Shown in pieces: positions 6,312 to 8,154 of a stretch of DNA of 8,154 nt. The translations under genes and the position numbers were made by a program. The notes beneath the pieces are model-generated. The model was not told where the DNA came from, ran no database searches, and worked only from the letters and a program-made list of their open reading frames with translations. The DNA is from Cupriavidus sp. (lineage in GTDB: Bacteria; Pseudomonadota; Gammaproteobacteria; Burkholderiales; Burkholderiaceae). Numbering within the stretch: the first letter of the stretch is position 1; every line of letters starts with the position of its first letter. The stretch spans positions 1 through 8,154 of the forward strand of contig JABFVP010000436.1 in the NCBI GenBank assembly GCA_013362725.1. Direction: 5' to 3'.

Positions 6312-6350
6312 GCACGGCGTCACGCGGGATTGCTCCGCTTGCCGCCGTGC
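6312..6350. repeat. Imperfect hairpin in the iclR-cobS gap
   Basis: GCACGGCG (6312-6319) and CGCCGTGC (6343-6350) form a perfect 8-base inverted repeat. Inside it GCGG (6324-6327) pairs with CCGC (6335-6338) around a 7-base loop, with two further possible pairs between. It begins one base after the iclR stop. No T-run follows on either strand, so it is not a standard terminator. It could be an RNA-stability element or a weak transcription barrier. Confidence 0.4.
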
Positions 6351-6359
6351 CGATCGGCA
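6348..6359. repeat. 12-base perfect palindrome TGCCGATCGGCA
   Basis: A self-complementary site 38 bases before the chosen cobS start. It overlaps the last three bases of the hairpin's right arm, so the two structures exclude each other in RNA. It could be a binding site for a dimeric regulator; no owner is identified, and chance is possible in GC-rich DNA. Confidence 0.3.
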
Positions 6360-6385
6360 TGGATGGCGAGAAGCCACAAGGCAAC

Positions 6386-6391
6386 GAGGAG
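6386..6391 (+). promoter_or_regulatory. Ribosome binding site that fixes the cobS start
   Basis: GAGGAG ends 6 bases before GTG at 6398. The upstream in-frame candidates, GTG at 6347 and ATG at 6359, have no comparable site and lie in or beside the hairpin and palindrome. Confidence 0.65.
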
Positions 6392-6397
6392 CACAAG

Positions 6398-7387
6398 GTG
6401 ACGCAAGAGCAGTTTGGCAAGCCCGACCGGATGATTCCGGTGCGCAGCGTGTTCGGCATCGATTCCGGCCTGATGGTGCCGGCCTTCAGCCAGCGCGACG
6501 ACCACGTGCCGGAGATCGACCCGGCCTACCGCTTCCAGCCCGAGGTGACGCTGGCGATCCTGTCGGGCTTTATGCGCGACCGGCGCGTAATGGTGCAGGG
6601 CCTGCACGGCAGCGGCAAGTCGACCCATATCGAGCAGGTCGCCGCGCGGCTGAACTGGCCCTGCGTGCGCGTCAACCTGGATGGCCACATCAGCCGGCTC
6701 GACCTGGTCGGCAAGGATGCCATCGTGGTACGCGACGGCCGCCAGGTCACCGAGTTCCAGGAAGGCATCGTGCCGTGGGCGCTGCAGCGCCCGGTGGCGC
6801 TGATCTTCGACGAATACGACGCGGGCCGGCCCGACGTGATGTTCGTGATCCAGCGCATCCTGGAGCGCGACGGCAAGTTCACGCTGCTGGACCAGAACCG
6901 CGTGATCCGCCCCCATCCTTCTTTCCGTCTCTTTGCCACCTCCAACACCGTGGGGCTTGGCAACGTCAACGGGCTCTATCACGGCACGCAGCTGCTCAAC
7001 CACGCGCAGATCGACCGCTGGAACGTGGTGGCGACGCTGGACTACCTGCCGCACGACGAAGAGGCCGGCATCGTGCTGGCCCGCGTGCCCGAGCTGGACC
7101 GCGCCGACGGGCGCGCGCTGGTCGATGCCATGGTGGCGCTGGCCGGCCTGACCCGGCGCGGCTTTGCCGCGGGCGATGTGTCGGCGCTGATGTCGCCGCG
7201 CACCGTGATCAGCTGGGCCGAGAACTGCCAGATCTTCCGCGACCCAGCGCTCGCGTTCCGCCTGACCTTCCTGAACAAATGCGACGAGGCCGAACGCCCG
7301 GTGGTGGCGGAGTACTACCAGCGTTGCTTCGGCCACCTGCCGGGCGAGGCCGCCGGCGTCAGCGCGGCATCGGAGCCCGCGCAATGA
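6398..7387 (+). CDS. cobS: Aerobic cobaltochelatase subunit CobS (AAA+ ATPase)
   Basis: Encodes 329 residues from GTG 6398, the usual CobS length. The protein is collinear with known CobS: VRSVFGIDSGLMVPAFS (15-31), Walker A GLHGSGKST (68-76), THIEQVAARLNWPCVRVNLDG, Walker B ALIFDEYD (134-141), AGRPDVMFVIQRILE, sensor 1 LFATSNT (178-184), GLYHGTQ, DRW (206-208) and MSPRTVISWAEN (265-276). CobS is a MoxR-like ATPase. With CobT it forms the ATP-driven motor that works with CobN to insert Co(II) into hydrogenobyrinate a,c-diamide in the aerobic route to vitamin B12, in the cytoplasm. The start is chosen for its strong GAGGAG site; starting at 6347 or 6359 would add 17 or 13 residues unlike the family. 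Its stop overlaps the cobT start (ATGA). No cobN or other B12 gene is in the window. All ATPase motifs are intact. Confidence 0.95.
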   Translation: MTQEQFGKPDRMIPVRSVFGIDSGLMVPAFSQRDDHVPEIDPAYRFQPEVTLAILSGFMRDRRVMVQGLHGSGKSTHIEQVAARLNWPCVRVNLDGHISRLDLVGKDAIVVRDGRQVTEFQEGIVPWALQRPVALIFDEYDAGRPDVMFVIQRILERDGKFTLLDQNRVIRPHPSFRLFATSNTVGLGNVNGLYHGTQLLNHAQIDRWNVVATLDYLPHDEEAGIVLARVPELDRADGRALVDAMVALAGLTRRGFAAGDVSALMSPRTVISWAENCQIFRDPALAFRLTFLNKCDEAERPVVAEYYQRCFGHLPGEAAGVSAASEPAQ

Positions 7388-8154
7388 ATGCGGCGGCGCT
7401 CGCCCAGCGCTTGCGCCGGCGCCAGCGGCAGGATGAGTTGTCCGGCGCGGCCGTGCGCGCGCTCACCGGCGATGCCGCGCTGCATTTCCGCGACGGCCAG
7501 CTGTGGCGCGCGCTGCGCCCGGTGCCGCAGCATGCGCCGCACCTGCACACGGATCCAGATACCGACACCGCCGCGTGCCTGCGCGGCGCCGCCGATGGCG
7601 CCGCGCTGCGCCAGGCGCATTCCGACGCCGCGCTGCACCGGCGGCTGTGCCCGGCCGATGCGGTCGAGCGCCTGGTGTTCGAGCTGCTCGAGCAATTGCG
7701 CTGCGAGACCCGCCTGCCGCGCGGCATGGCCGGGGTCGAGGCCAACCTGCGCCATCGCTTCCTGGCGTGGTCGCGCGCGTTCCATCGGTCCGGGCTGACC
7801 GACGGGCATCTCGGCATCCTGCTCTACACCGTGGCGCAGGTGGCGTGGTCGCGCCTGAGCGGCGAGCCGGTGCTGGAAGACACCGAAGACTTGATCGAGG
7901 CTACGCGCGCGGCCATTGTGCCGATGTTGGGCACGCAGCTGGCGGGGCTGCGCGCGCAACGCCACGACCAGGCCGCGTACGCCGTGCATGCGCTGGCGCT
8001 GGCGCATGCTGTGGCGCAGATGATCCGCACCGAAGCGCCACGTGCCGGCGAAGACGACGATCATGCCGCCTGCGCCGCGCGCGCCGGGTTTGCGCTGTGG
8101 CTCGACTTCGACGAGCCGCCCGCGGAAGACTTCGCCCTCGCCGACAGCGGCCAT
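7384..8154 (+). CDS. cobT: Cobaltochelatase subunit CobT, N-terminal part (cut by window edge)
   Basis: 257 codons are open from ATG 7384 to the right edge with no stop; full CobT is about 600 residues, so more than half is missing. The visible part matches the CobT N-terminal domain: FRDGQLWRALRP (35-46), LRGAADGAALRQAHSDAALHRRLCP (66-90), then VFELLEQLRCETRLPRGMAGVEANLRHRF (98-126), the last corresponding to the family's EQ.R.E..G...M.GVA.NL block. The VWA/MIDAS domain that completes CobT lies beyond the window. CobT partners CobS in the chelatase motor. GGAG lies 8 bases before the ATG, within the end of cobS. The four-base ATGA overlap indicates translational coupling. The N-terminal 30 residues are Arg/Ala-rich and look less conserved than the CobS sequence (my impression). 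Confidence 0.9.
   Translation, partial: MNAAALAQRLRRRQRQDELSGAAVRALTGDAALHFRDGQLWRALRPVPQHAPHLHTDPDTDTAACLRGAADGAALRQAHSDAALHRRLCPADAVERLVFELLEQLRCETRLPRGMAGVEANLRHRFLAWSRAFHRSGLTDGHLGILLYTVAQVAWSRLSGEPVLEDTEDLIEATRAAIVPMLGTQLAGLRAQRHDQAAYAVHALALAHAVAQMIRTEAPRAGEDDDHAACAARAGFALWLDFDEPPAEDFALADSGH

Noticed and set aside
7315..8154. Minus-strand frame open to the window edge opposite cobS/cobT
   Set aside because: The plus strand carries a CobT N-terminus in frame with a coupled start; the antisense translation has no domain.

Overview
The window is GC-rich (about two thirds G+C by eye) and densely packed with bacterial genes. Codon use is strongly GC-biased, so long meaningless open frames run opposite nearly every gene. 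The protein content (a GabP-type permease, a MocR/GabR-type regulator, an IclR-type regulator and CobS/CobT) and the base composition suggest a betaproteobacterium of the Burkholderiaceae, most likely Cupriavidus or a relative. That placement is inference, not proof.

Left part (47-5127, all minus strand). In transcription order there is a GabP-like amino acid permease (5127-3691), a MocR/GabR-type regulator with a GntR DNA-binding domain fused to an aminotransferase-like domain (3613-2051), a small SnoaL/NTF2-fold protein (1910-1509) and an FAD-dependent amine/amino acid oxidoreductase of the DAO/PuuB type (1492-47). This looks like an uptake-plus-oxidation locus for a GABA-like amino acid or an amine, with its own sensor. 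No GABA aminotransferase or semialdehyde dehydrogenase lies in the window, so the substrate is open. A strong hairpin with a short T-run separates permease from regulator and may act as terminator or attenuator. The 140-base gap before the small protein carries inverted and direct repeats.

Centre (5128-5461). This is a 334-base divergent control region whose iclR-proximal half is much more AT-rich than the rest. It holds a good sigma-70-like promoter for the permease, two TTCCGGTT direct repeats 33 bases apart that touch its -35 and -10, an IclR-box-like palindrome (TGGAACCAGAAGTTCCA) just downstream of the predicted transcription start, and a possible promoter for the rightward regulator.

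Right part (5462-8154, plus strand). An IclR-family regulator is followed, after an 87-base gap holding a hairpin and a 12-base palindrome, by cobS and cobT. These encode two subunits of the aerobic cobaltochelatase that inserts cobalt during cobalamin synthesis. They overlap by four bases (ATGA), and cobT runs off the window's right edge. No RNA gene, mobile element or CRISPR array was seen. The most interesting material is the regulatory DNA and the unassigned substrate of the left-hand locus; no clearly new system is evident.
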